DNA of 64,000 nucleotides from JAHEFT01 sp963766195 (GTDB lineage Bacteria; Pseudomonadota; Gammaproteobacteria; Xanthomonadales; SZUA-36): positions 62,001-126,000 of the forward strand of contig CAVXYY010000002.1 in the NCBI GenBank assembly GCA_963766195.1. The letters are read 5' to 3'. Under the pieces are notes generated by a model. That model was not told where the DNA came from. It ran no database searches and saw only the letters and a program-made list of their open reading frames with translations. The translations under genes were made by a program, and so were the position numbers. Below are positions 54,393-63,253 of the stretch, piece by piece (within the stretch, counting starts at the first letter, position 1; every line of letters starts with the position of its first letter).

Positions 54393-54968
54393 CCGTCAAT
54401 ATCGGGTGTCGAGATATCGTGATCCGGTGTCTGGTCGAGTACCCGCTGGTCTTCCTGGTATTCACGGTCTTCCGCATTGCGTTCATCGATTTTCTCGATA
54501 TCCGGATTCACGCCTTTCAGTACTTCGTCCTGAACAGTTCCAACCGCTGCGTCCTGGGGGCTCTGATCCTTGGCGCCCGCCGCCGTCTTGGCTTGGCTTC
54601 TTGACGAAAGTTGCAACCGTACCGGACCCGCCGCCCTTGGATGCAGAAGCGGCAAACGGATCGTCCCGGCCAATGATTTCGGTCAGCGTGTCGTTTTCAA
54701 ATTTTAGCGTGACGACGCGTTCCACCATTGCGCCGCCGCGACGGCTGAAGGTCTGCACATAGTCCCACCGCTCCTGGTGAAACGGGTCTTTGACGGAGGG
54801 GGTTCCAAGCACAAACAACACCTGCCTCTGGTTCATGCCGATGTAAAGCTCGTCGAGGTCCTCCTGCTCAATAGCGTTACCCTGCTGGATATTCTGCTTG
54901 TAAATGAGGTTACAGCCGCTGCCTGCAAGTGTGATAATCAAGAGTGTAAATACAATACGAATGAGCAT
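54389..54968 (-). CDS. bamE: outer-membrane assembly lipoprotein BamE (one frameshift)
   Basis: About 192 residues from ATG 54968. The signal peptide with lipobox LAGSGC gives a lipidated Cys. The SmpA/OmlA core is IYKQNIQQGNAIEQEDLDEL, IGMNQRQVLFVLGTPSVKDP and RWDYVQTFSRRGG. The C-terminal extension is disordered, and one inserted base near 54595 shifts it; deleting it gives KKPAKTAAGAKDQS. Subunit of the BAM complex in the periplasmic leaflet. Divergent from fur, as in Pseudomonas. Confidence 0.9.
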
Positions 54969-55053
54969 TTGAATTCCGGCGTGGATTTTTAGCAAAGCGC
55001 TGGGTGCGTGAATGATACAATAACTGGCGCTTCATCAACATAGTGGTAATTCA

Positions 55054-55458
55054 GTGGAAAGCAGTGATCTGAAACAAGCCGGGCTGAAAGTAACCCATCC
55101 GCGCAAGCGGATTCTCGAAATTCTGGAAACCCAGCGGAACCGGCATCTCACCGCGGACGATATCTACCGGTGCCTGGTAGAGGCCCGGGAAGAGATAGGC
55201 CTGGCCACGGTTTACCGGGTGCTGAACCAGTTCGAAGCGGCGGGGCTGGTTGAAAAACACAACTTTGAAAGTGGCCAGGCTTACTATGAACTCGACTCCG
55301 GAGAACACCATGACCACATGGTTTGCGTCGAAACGGGAAAAGTCACCGAGTTCATCAGCGAGGAAATTGAAGCAGCGCAGAAAAAAATTGCTGCGGCCCA
55401 TGGTTACGAAATCGAAGACCACAGCCTGGTAATCTATGTCCGGCCCAAACGTCCCTAA
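55054..55458 (+). CDS. fur: ferric uptake regulator Fur
   Basis: 134 residues from GTG 55054. The winged helix has LKVTHPRKRILEILETQ and LATVYRVLNQFEAAGLVEKH. The metal-binding half has the HHDHMVC motif. The usual structural zinc pair CxxC reads CVET, with one Cys missing, as in Pseudomonas Fur. Represses iron-uptake genes with Fe(II). Convergent with recN, 6 bases apart. Confidence 0.95.
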   Translation: MESSDLKQAGLKVTHPRKRILEILETQRNRHLTADDIYRCLVEAREEIGLATVYRVLNQFEAAGLVEKHNFESGQAYYELDSGEHHDHMVCVETGKVTEFISEEIEAAQKKIAAAHGYEIEDHSLVIYVRPKRP

Positions 55459-55464
55459 CTGCTG

Positions 55465-57138
55465 TTAATGACGCGTTGAAGCGATAGCCAGCAGCTCGCT
55501 GGCGTGCGCACGGCTCTGTTCCGAAAGGCGTCCGCCCAGCATCCGGGCAATTTCATCGACGCGCTGAAGATCGTTCAGAAGGTTGGTCTCCACCCGCGTA
55601 CCGGTCGCTTCCGAACGCTTTTGCACCTGGAGTTGCTGGTCCGCGCACGCCGCAACTTGCGCCAGGTGGGTGACACACAATGCCTGGCCGTTAACGGAAA
55701 GACTCTTCAGCAAGGCGCCAACGGCGTTTGCCGTGTCCCCGCCGATACCGGCGTCCACTTCGTCGAAGATCTGCGTGGGTGCGGTTACACCGGTCTTGGA
55801 TGCCACCTTGATGGCCAGGCTGATGCGCGAAAGTTCGCCTCCGGAGGCAACTTTTTTCAGTAGCCCGGGGGGCACGCCAGGGTTCGCGCTGACACGGAGT
55901 TCAAGTTGATCGCTGCCCCGCTTCGACGGTGTCGCCTCTTCGTCGTGCCGGACGTCCAGCTCAAACTGCCCGCCTTTCATGCCGAGTTCCTGCATCAGGG
56001 CAGTCACGGCTGACGCCAGTTCCCCGGCCCGGGATGTGCGCCTGGAGTGCAATATCCGGGCGGCCTCACGGTACTCCTCCCGGGCCGCCGACAACTCCTC
56101 TTCCAGCAGGCTCAGCCGTGATTCGAGCGAACCGGCACGGTCATAGCGGTTTTTCAGCTGTTCCAGGACCTGTTGCAGGCGTTCCGGTTCGACCCGGTGC
56201 TTGCGGGCCAGGTCGTGCTGCACACCGAGCAGGTGTTCCAGTTCCGAGAGCCGCTCAGGACTCAGGTCCAGCCGGGCCAGGGCGGACTGGATGCTGTGCT
56301 GCGCTTCGTCACAGTTGATGGCCGCTTCCCGCAGCAGGTCAACAGCGCAGGCAATGTCGCGGTCAAGCGCCGCGTGCTGGCCGAGGCGTGCCACAGCCCT
56401 GTGCAGGGCGGGTCCGGCCCCGGTTCGATCCGATTCGATGGATTGCAGCGAGTCATCCAGTGCTTGCACGATGTCACCGCCGTGCGCCAGCATCCGGTGT
56501 TCCGCCTCCATGGCGGCGAATTGTTCCGCCGGGATCATGCTGCCTTCCAATTCCCGGATCTGGTAACGCAGCAGGTCCAGGTCCCCGGAGTCCAGTGGCT
56601 TCTCGCTCATCAGGTCCCGTTTCTGCTGCACCAGCGCGGACCAGGTGTGGTGGCAGTCTTTCACGCGATCCAGTTCTGCGCCGTAGTCTCCGCAACCATC
56701 GAGCAGACGGAACTGCTCTTCTTTGCGGAGCAGCAGCATGTGTTCATTCTGACCGTGAATTTCGACCAGGCGCTCGCCGAGGCTATCGAGTTGTTGCAGG
56801 GTTACGGCCGTCCCGTTGATCCACGCCCGGGACCGCCCGTTTTCGCTGATCACCCGGCGTAAAAGGCAGGTGCTCCCGCTTTCCAGTTCCGCTTCTTTCA
56901 GCCAATGTGCGGCGGGGCTGTCTGTGGCGACCTCGAACTCGGCGATCAGTTCGGCCTTGTCGGCGCCGCTCCTGATCGCCGACGTGTCGGCACGTTTGCC
57001 GCATAACAGGGCGAGCGTGTCTACCAGGATGGACTTGCCGGCGCCGGTTTCCCCGGTAACACAGGTAAAACCGCCCGTGAATTCCAGGTCGAGGAGTTCC
57101 ACGATGGCGTAATCGCGAATTTGCAGGAAATTAAGCAT
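55465..57138 (-). CDS. recN: DNA repair protein RecN
   Basis: 557 residues, SMC-like ATPase for double-strand-break repair. Walker A is GETGAGKSILVDTLALLCG near the N-terminus. Coiled coils run from about 150 to 370. The ABC signature KVASGGELSRISLAIKVA and Walker B QIFDEVDAGIGGDTANAVGA are near the C-terminus. Divergent from grpE across 256 bases. It would be expected to be SOS-regulated, but only a weak CTG-N10 half-site is seen upstream. Confidence 0.95.
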   Translation of the reverse strand: MLNFLQIRDYAIVELLDLEFTGGFTCVTGETGAGKSILVDTLALLCGKRADTSAIRSGADKAELIAEFEVATDSPAAHWLKEAELESGSTCLLRRVISENGRSRAWINGTAVTLQQLDSLGERLVEIHGQNEHMLLLRKEEQFRLLDGCGDYGAELDRVKDCHHTWSALVQQKRDLMSEKPLDSGDLDLLRYQIRELEGSMIPAEQFAAMEAEHRMLAHGGDIVQALDDSLQSIESDRTGAGPALHRAVARLGQHAALDRDIACAVDLLREAAINCDEAQHSIQSALARLDLSPERLSELEHLLGVQHDLARKHRVEPERLQQVLEQLKNRYDRAGSLESRLSLLEEELSAAREEYREAARILHSRRTSRAGELASAVTALMQELGMKGGQFELDVRHDEEATPSKRGSDQLELRVSANPGVPPGLLKKVASGGELSRISLAIKVASKTGVTAPTQIFDEVDAGIGGDTANAVGALLKSLSVNGQALCVTHLAQVAACADQQLQVQKRSEATGTRVETNLLNDLQRVDEIARMLGGRLSEQSRAHASELLAIASTRH

Positions 57139-57293
57139 CTCGGTATGACAAGCGAAACGACCTCAAAACTAGCACGGAGAAGAGAATCGGGCAATGCGTC
57201 TCATATCGGAGGGGGCGAACGCCAAATATACGCAGTCGAGCGCAGCCGCCTTCCGGCAAAGCCGGGAGCAGGGAAGCGAGACTCTTTAAATTG

Positions 57294-57322
57294 CTTGAAT
57301 CAGGATTACCGTACCCCCATAT
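57294..57322 (+). promoter_or_regulatory. sigma-32 heat-shock promoter for grpE-dnaK-dnaJ
   Basis: CTTGAA (-35) and CCCCATAT (-10) with a 15-base spacer, an excellent match to the RpoH consensus. It lies 73 bases upstream of the presumed grpE start. Confidence 0.8.
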
Positions 57323-57394
57323 TGGCCAGGGATTATCAAAACCATTCAGACAGGGCGGAGCAGGGAAATCTGCCAGGCCCGGGAGACAGAAAAC

Positions 57395-57949
57395 GTGACC
57401 GAGAACGTGACGAGAATGGGCAGAACCCGTTTGAAGAGCCAGTGGAGATCGAAGTAGAGGCAGCTGTTGCACGCCGATGATCCGGAGTCCGGGGAGTCAG
57501 CATTGGCCAGGGCCGAGGAGGAACTGGCAAGGCACCGTGAGGCCATGCTGCGGATGCAGGCCGAAATGGACAACCTGCGCAAGCGGCTGATCCGTGACCT
57601 TGAAAGATCACGGAAGCTTGCGCTGGAAAAGATGACCAGGGACCTGCTCCAGGTTTGGGACAGTCTCGAACGCGGCCTGGGAGCCAGCGACGGGTCACTG
57701 ACCGTTGAGTCATTGAAAGAGGGTCAGCAACTGACGCTGAAAATTCTTGAAAAAGTGTTGCAGGACCATGACGTGGAAATCATTGACCCGGCCGGGCAGC
57801 CGTTTGATCCCGAGTTTCACGAGGCGGTGACGGTGTTGCCGATGGCGGATCTGCCTGAAAACACGGTTATCGAAGTGTTACAGAAAGGCTTCAGGCTGCA
57901 TGACCGGCTGGTTCGTCCGGCCATGGTCGTGGTCTCAGGCAAGCCCTGA
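57395..57949 (+). CDS. grpE: nucleotide exchange factor GrpE (frameshift near the N-terminus)
   Basis: About 184 residues. The core is clear from 57467: a long helix (LARHREAMLRMQAEMDNLRK, RLIRDLERSRKLALEKM) and the head (QPFDPEFHEAVTVLPMADLP, VIEVLQKGFRLHDRLVRPAM). The N-terminal acidic part (GQNPFEEPVEIEVEAAV) is in another frame and is joined by removing one base near 57465. The exact start is uncertain: GTG 57395 is the best candidate but needs a further correction. Opens the DnaK ATPase cycle by releasing ADP. A sigma-32 promoter is upstream. Confidence 0.88.
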
Positions 57950-58038
57950 TTTGAAGGGACGCCGGAATGTTGAATTTTTCCCGGGCAACCCCATTTCACA
58001 GGCATCGATTCAATTAGTATTTTTTGGAGAACATAAAC

Positions 58039-59957
58039 ATGGGCAAAATCATTGGTATTGACCTGGGCACGACCAACTCCTGCGTGGCAGTGATGGAAGG
58101 CGGGCAACCCAAGGTTATCGAAAATGCCGAGGGAGATCGCACGACACCCTCGATCGTCGCCTTTACCAAGGATGACGAAGTCCTGGTCGGCCAGCCGGCC
58201 AAGCGCCAGGCGGTGACCAATCCGGCTAATACGCTGTTTGCCGTCAAGCGCCTGATCGGCCGCAAATTCAGCGAGGACGTGGTTCAGAAAGACCAGGACC
58301 TGGTTCCGTACAAGATTGTTGCCGCCAAGAACGGCGACGCCTGGGTGGAGGCGGGTGGCAAGAAAATGGCGCCGCCTGAAATTTCGGCGCGCGTGCTGAT
58401 GAAAATGAAGAAAACCGCCGAAGACTACCTGGGTGAGGAAGTGACCGAGGCCGTTATCACGGTGCCGGCCTACTTCAACGACTCACAGCGGCAGGCGACC
58501 AAGGACGCGGGTAAAATCGCCGGCCTGACGGTCAAGAGGATCATCAACGAGCCGACTGCCGCAGCATTGGCCTACGGAATGGACAAGAAAGGCGGTGACC
58601 GCAAGATCGCCGTTTTCGACCTTGGCGGCGGAACGTTCGATATCTCGATCATCGAGATCGCCAATGTTGACGGTGAGCACCAGTTCGAAGTGCTGGCCAC
58701 CAACGGTGACACATTCCTCGGCGGTGAAGATTTTGACAAGCGCGTCATCGACTACCTGGTCGCTGAATTCAAGAAGGACCAGGGATTTGACCTGCGCAAC
58801 GACCCGTTGGCGCTTCAACGCCTGAAGGAAGCTGCAGAGCGCGCCAAGATCGAGTTGTCCGCCGGACAGCAGACCGAGGTGAACCTGCCTTACATCACGG
58901 CGGATGCCAGCGGACCCAAGCACCTGAATATCAAGTTGACGCGCGCCAAGCTCGAATCGCTGGTGGAAGACCTGGTGACCCGCACCATCGTTCCGTGCCG
59001 GACTGCGCTGGATGATGCGGGGCTCAAGATCAGCGATGTCGACGAGGTTATCCTGGTCGGCGGACAGACCCGTATGCCCAAGGTTCAGCAGGCCGTGGCC
59101 GAGTTTTTCAACCGCGAGCCGCGCAAGGACGTCAATCCGGACGAGGCAGTGGCTGTGGGCGCCGCAATCCAGGGTGGCGTTCTGTCGGGCGACGTCAAGG
59201 ACGTGCTGTTGCTGGACGTGACCCCGTTGTCACTGGGCATCGAAACGCTCGGCGGCGTGATGACCAAGCTGATCGAGAAGAACACCACGATCCCGACCAA
59301 GGCGGCGCAGGTGTTTTCGACGGCCGAAGACAACCAGACCGCGGTTACCGTGCATGTACTGCAGGGCGAGCGCGAGATCGCTTCGGCCAATAAATCACTG
59401 GCCCGCTTCGACCTCGCCGGAATCGGGGCGGCACCGCGCGGCATGCCCCAGATCGAAGTCACCTTTGACATCGACGCGAACGGGATCATGCACGTCGGCG
59501 CTACCGACAAGGCCACCGGCAAGGAACAGAAAATCGAGATCAAGGCAGGTTCCGGTTTGTCCGAAGCCGAGATCTACCAGCATGGTGCAGGATGCCGAAG
59601 CGCATGCCGAGGAAGACCGCAAGTTCCACGAACTGGTCACCGCCCGCAACAGCGCCGACGCCATCGTCCACGCCACCCGTTCCAGCGTCAAGGAAATGGG
59701 CGACAAACTCAGCGATGACGAGCGGCAGAACGTTGAAAGCGCCATCGAGGGTGTCGAAGAGGCCATGAAAGGCGACGACAAGGAAGCGATCGAAGCCGCG
59801 GTGGAGAAACTGTCCAAGGCCGGCCAGGTGGTCTACCAGAAGGCCGCCGAGCAGGCCCAGGCACAGGAAGATGCTTGCAGCAAACGGTGGCACCGGCAAC
59901 GACGATGTGGTTGATGCCGAGTTCGAAGAAGTTGACGAGGGAAAGAAGGAAAATTGA
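58039..59957 (+). CDS. dnaK: chaperone DnaK (two frameshifts)
   Basis: 638 residues when repaired, the normal Hsp70 length. ATG 58039 with GGAGA upstream. ATPase motifs: GKIIGIDLGTTNSCVAVMEG, IAVFDLGGGTFDISIIEI and VILVGGQTRMPKVQQ. The substrate domain contains DVTPLSLGIETLGGVMTKLI. An extra C at 59581 breaks IYQ from MVQDAEAHAEEDRKFHEL, and an extra T near 59874 breaks AQEDA from ANGGTGNDDV. The C-terminus is AEFEEVDEGKKEN. Such errors in an essential gene argue for sequence error rather than loss. Confidence 0.95.
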
Positions 59958-59981
59958 TCTGCCCTTAGCGTTTATTCAAAG

Positions 59982-60005
59982 AACCCGGCTTCGGCCGGGT
60001 TTTTT
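59982..60005 (+). terminator. intrinsic terminator between dnaK and dnaJ
   Basis: AACCCGGC and GCCGGGTT with a UUCG tetraloop, then T-run. It should lower dnaJ relative to dnaK expression. Confidence 0.9.
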
Positions 60006-60065
60006 GGGCCTTGAAATGACGCAGGATGATCCGCAAATCTTTCGCAGAATCCACGGACAATAAAA

Positions 60066-61191
60066 ATGGCCAAAAGGGACTACTACGAAATTCTCGGCGT
60101 TGCAAAAAACGCCAGCGACGATGAGCTGAAAAAGGCTTATCGGCGGCTGGCCATGAAATACCATCCGGATCGCAATACGGACGACTCTACGCTGGAACAG
60201 TTCAAGGAAGCCAAGGAAGCGTACGAGGTTTTGAAAGACCCGGGCAAGCGGTCAGCCTATGACCGGTTCGGGCATGCCGGTGTGAGTTCTTCAGCAGGGA
60301 CCCGGCGGCCTGGCGGCTTCCACGGTGACGTAGGAGACATCTTCGGCGATATATTCGGGGATATTTTCGGCGGTGCAGGAAGGGGAAGAAAAGCCCGCCA
60401 ACGTGGTTCTGATTTGCGGTTTTCGCTGGACCTCGACCTCGAGGAAGCCGTGAACGGCATCAGTCGCGAGATCCGGGTTCCGACGCTTGGCGAGTGCAAG
60501 ACCTGTAAGGGAAGCGGTGCCCGGGACGGCAAGAAACAGACCTGTACGACGTGTGGCGGCGTTGGCCAGGTGCGCATGCAGCAGGGCATATTTTCGGTGC
60601 AGCAGACCTGTCCGGCCTGCAAAGGCGCGGGTGAACAAATCAGTAACCCCTGCACCGATTGCCACGGGCAGGGCAGGGTGCGTGAAACCCGGACACTGTC
60701 GGTGAAAATCCCTGCGGGGGTGGACAGTGGTGACCGCATCAGGCTCGCGGGGGAAGGCGAAGCCGGTGCGCACGGATCGCCGCCCGGAGATTTGTACGTG
60801 GAAGTGCGGGTCAGGCCGCATCATATTTTCGAACGCGACGGTGATGACCTGTATTGCGAAGTGCCGGTGCCGTTTACGCTGGCCGCCATGGGTGGAGAAT
60901 TGGAAATCCCGACGCTGGACGGGCAGGTCAAGTTGAAGGTGCCTGTCGAAACCCAGACCGGGCGCATGTTCCGTCTGAAGGGAAAGGGCGTCAAATCAGT
61001 ACGAAGCCACCGGACCGGTGACCTGATGTGCCGGGTGGTGCTCGAAACCCCGGTCGAATCTGACCCGCGAGCAGAAAGATCTTCTGAAACAATTTGAAGA
61101 GACCTTCACGAGGGACGACAACCAGCAGAATCCGCGCTCTCAGACCTGGCTGGACGGGGTGCGGGAGTTTTTTGACAGGATGACTTCCTGA
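60066..61191 (+). CDS. dnaJ: co-chaperone DnaJ (one frameshift near the C-terminus)
   Basis: 374 residues after repair. The J-domain has the HPD triad (MKYHPDRNTDD). A Gly/Phe linker (FGDIFGDIFGGAGRG) follows, then four zinc motifs (CKTCKGSG, CTTCGGVG, CPACKGAG, CTDCHGQG). The client-binding beta domains are DRIRLAGEGEAGAHGSPPGD and GGELEIPTLDGQVKLKVPVE. An extra T near 61059 separates ETPVE from LTREQKDLLKQFEETF. It stimulates DnaK ATPase and delivers substrates. Confidence 0.95.
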
Positions 61192-61195
61192 TTCA

Positions 61196-61926
61196 ATGAT
61201 GCGTATCGCCATCCATGGAACAGGACGGATGGCAGCAGCCATTTCCACGGGCGGTGGCCGACAGGGACGACATGACGATCCTTGCGATCGCCGGCCCGAA
61301 TGCGCCGGATTGGAGCCCGAGTCCGCCGTGGTACTCGACGCTTGAAACCCTGTCCGGAACTGCCGGATCTGCTGATCGATTTCACCCTGCCGGCCGGCAC
61401 GCTGGCGGCCGCCGGGTGGTGTGAACGAAACCGGGTTCCACTCCTGAGCGGAGTTACCGGCCTGCCGTCCGGCACCATCGGCGCACTGAACGATCACCGC
61501 GGCCAGTGTTCCGGTGTTGTGGTCACCCAATCTCAGCCTGGGCGTAAACCTCCTGGCAGACCTCGTCGCGCGCGCGGCTTCCGTGCTGGATGCTGACATT
61601 CCGGTGGTCATAGAGGATATTCACCACCAGTGGAAAAAAGATGCGCCTTCAGGCACCGCGCTGATGCTGGGGCAAAACATAGCCGGGGCGCGTGGCGGTG
61701 ATGACAGCCGGATCAAGTATCAATCGGTTCGTGAAGGTGAGATCGTTGGCAGGCATACGGTGACATTCCGGCTGGCGGGCGAGGAAATTTCGCTGGTCCA
61801 CAACGCGCATGACCGAACCATCTATGCACTCGGCGCGCTCGAGGCGGGTGCCTGGCTGCGGTTGCAGGCCGCCGGGGCTGTATACCGGCGGCGGACTGGC
61901 TGTCCGGGCGTGGCGGGGCCGGATAG
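61196..61926 (+). CDS. dapB: 4-hydroxy-tetrahydrodipicolinate reductase DapB (many frameshifts)
   Basis: About 241 residues expected. Pieces in order: MMRIAIHGTGRMAAAI (NAD(P) Rossmann), DDMTILAIAGPNAPDW, LLIDFTLPAGTLAA, NRVPLLSGVTGLPSGTI, then NLSLGVNLLADLVARAAS and the catalytic IHHQWKKDAPSGTALMLG, ending EEISLVHNAHDRTIYALGAL and ADWLSGRGGAG once corrected. At least four or five single-base errors lie between 61240 and 61900, the densest in the window. Lysine/diaminopimelate pathway. Placed between dnaJ and carA as in Pseudomonas. ATG 61199 is an alternative start. Confidence 0.88.
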
Positions 61927-62033
61927 AAGGTGGTTCTGAATAGACAAGGGACGTCGTGCTCCGTTAAAATCCTAGGGCTTAGAACACAACCGCGGGCCGT
62001 GAGGCCGCTGGTGCCAACAACAGGAATTTCTAA

Positions 62034-62065
62034 GCGGGAAAAGCCCCACAGGCCTTCCCGTTTTT
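62034..62065 (+). terminator. terminator-like hairpin in the carA leader (possible attenuator)
   Basis: CGGGAA...TTCCCG with an inner GCC/GGC pairing, followed by TTTTT, ends 20 bases before the carA start. Being between dapB and carA it may simply end dapB transcription. Its nearness to carA also allows attenuation of carAB by pyrimidine or arginine supply. No leader peptide was confirmed. Confidence 0.6.
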
Positions 62066-62084
62066 CATATCTGGAGTGAGTATT

Positions 62085-63249
62085 TTGACTGATCAGGCAG
62101 TGCTGGCTTTGGAAGACGGCAGCGTTTTTCTCGGCCGGAGTATCGGAACGGGCGGGAAAACCGTGGGCGAAGTCGTTTTCAACACGGCGATGACCGGTTA
62201 CCAGGAAATTCTCACTGACCCGTCCTACGCGCGCCAACTGGTCACACTCACCTATCCGCATATCGGCAACACCGGTTGCAATGCCGAAGATGAAGAGTCG
62301 GCGCAGCCCATGGCCGCCGGCCTGATCGTGCGTGATTGCCCCAGGCTGCACAGCAACTGGCGGGCGACTGAAAGCCTCCCGGCCTACCTGGTGCGCAACG
62401 GGATCGTGGCGATTTCAGATATCGATACACGCGACGCCTTACCCGTATTTTGCGCGAGAAAGGCGCACAGGGCGGCGCCATCCTGGCCGGCCCGAACCCG
62501 GACGTTGATGAGGCGCTGGCGCTGGCCCGGTCGTTTCCCGGCATGAAAGGCCTGGACCTGGCCAGGGAAGTCACCACCGGTGAAGTTTACGAATGGTCCG
62601 AAGGCAGCTGGGATTCTCGATCGCCAGCAATGGCAGGAAACACCGCAGGTCAGGCACGTGGTGGCCTACGATTTCGGCGTGAAACGCAATATTCTGCGCA
62701 TGCTGGCGGATCGCGGATGCCGGGTGACCGTGGTGCCGGCAACGACCACAGCGGACGAAGCGCATCGCAATGCGTCCCGATGGGATTTTTCTCTCCAATG
62801 GACCCGGCGATCCCGAGCCATGTGATTACGCCATCAAGGCGATTCGCACATTCATTGATCGGAAGATGCCGGTTTTCGGTATCTGCCTGGGTCACCAGTT
62901 GCTCGGCCTGGCCGCTGGAGCGAGCACGGTGAAGATGAAGTTCGGCCACCATGGCGCCAATCACCCGGTGCAGGAACTGGCGAGTGGAAAGGTCATGATC
63001 ACCAGCCAGAATCACGGATTTGCGGTGGATGAAAGCAGCCTGCCAGCGAACGTGCGGGCAACGCACCGCTCCCTGTTCGATGGTTCATTGCAGGGGATCG
63101 AACTGACCGCTGCTCCGGCATTCAGTTTCCAGGGGCACCCGGAAGCAAGTCCGGGACCACACGATATCGCCGGCGTGTTCGACCGCTTCATCCGCGAAAT
63201 GGACGTGGCACGCACTCCGCAAACCGCTACCGGGTTGCGGGAGGCCTGA
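62085..63249 (+). CDS. carA: carbamoyl-phosphate synthase small subunit CarA (about three frameshifts)
   Basis: About 387 residues. TTG 62085 is chosen because GGAG lies 8 bases upstream; GTG 62076 would overlap that site. N-terminal domain: LALEDGSVFLGRSIG, VVFNTAMTGYQEILTDPSYA. The class I amidotransferase has the nucleophile Cys in VFGICLGHQLLGLAAG and the His/Glu in FSFQGHPEASPGPHD. Frames change near 62435 (restoring DTRRLTRILREKGAQ), 62616 (WDLDRQQWQ) and 62760 (IAMRPDGIFLSNGPGDP). Supplies ammonia to CarB for pyrimidine and arginine synthesis. Confidence 0.94.
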
Positions 63250-63253
63250 GGCG

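Noticed and set aside
57218..57236. Possible LexA box upstream of recN (CTG-N10-GCG)
   Set aside because: The second half-site is GCG rather than CAG, so it does not meet the consensus.
57121..57480. Forward frame of 119 codons between recN and grpE
   Set aside because: Its last 25 codons are the displaced N-terminus of GrpE; the rest overlaps the promoter region and looks random.
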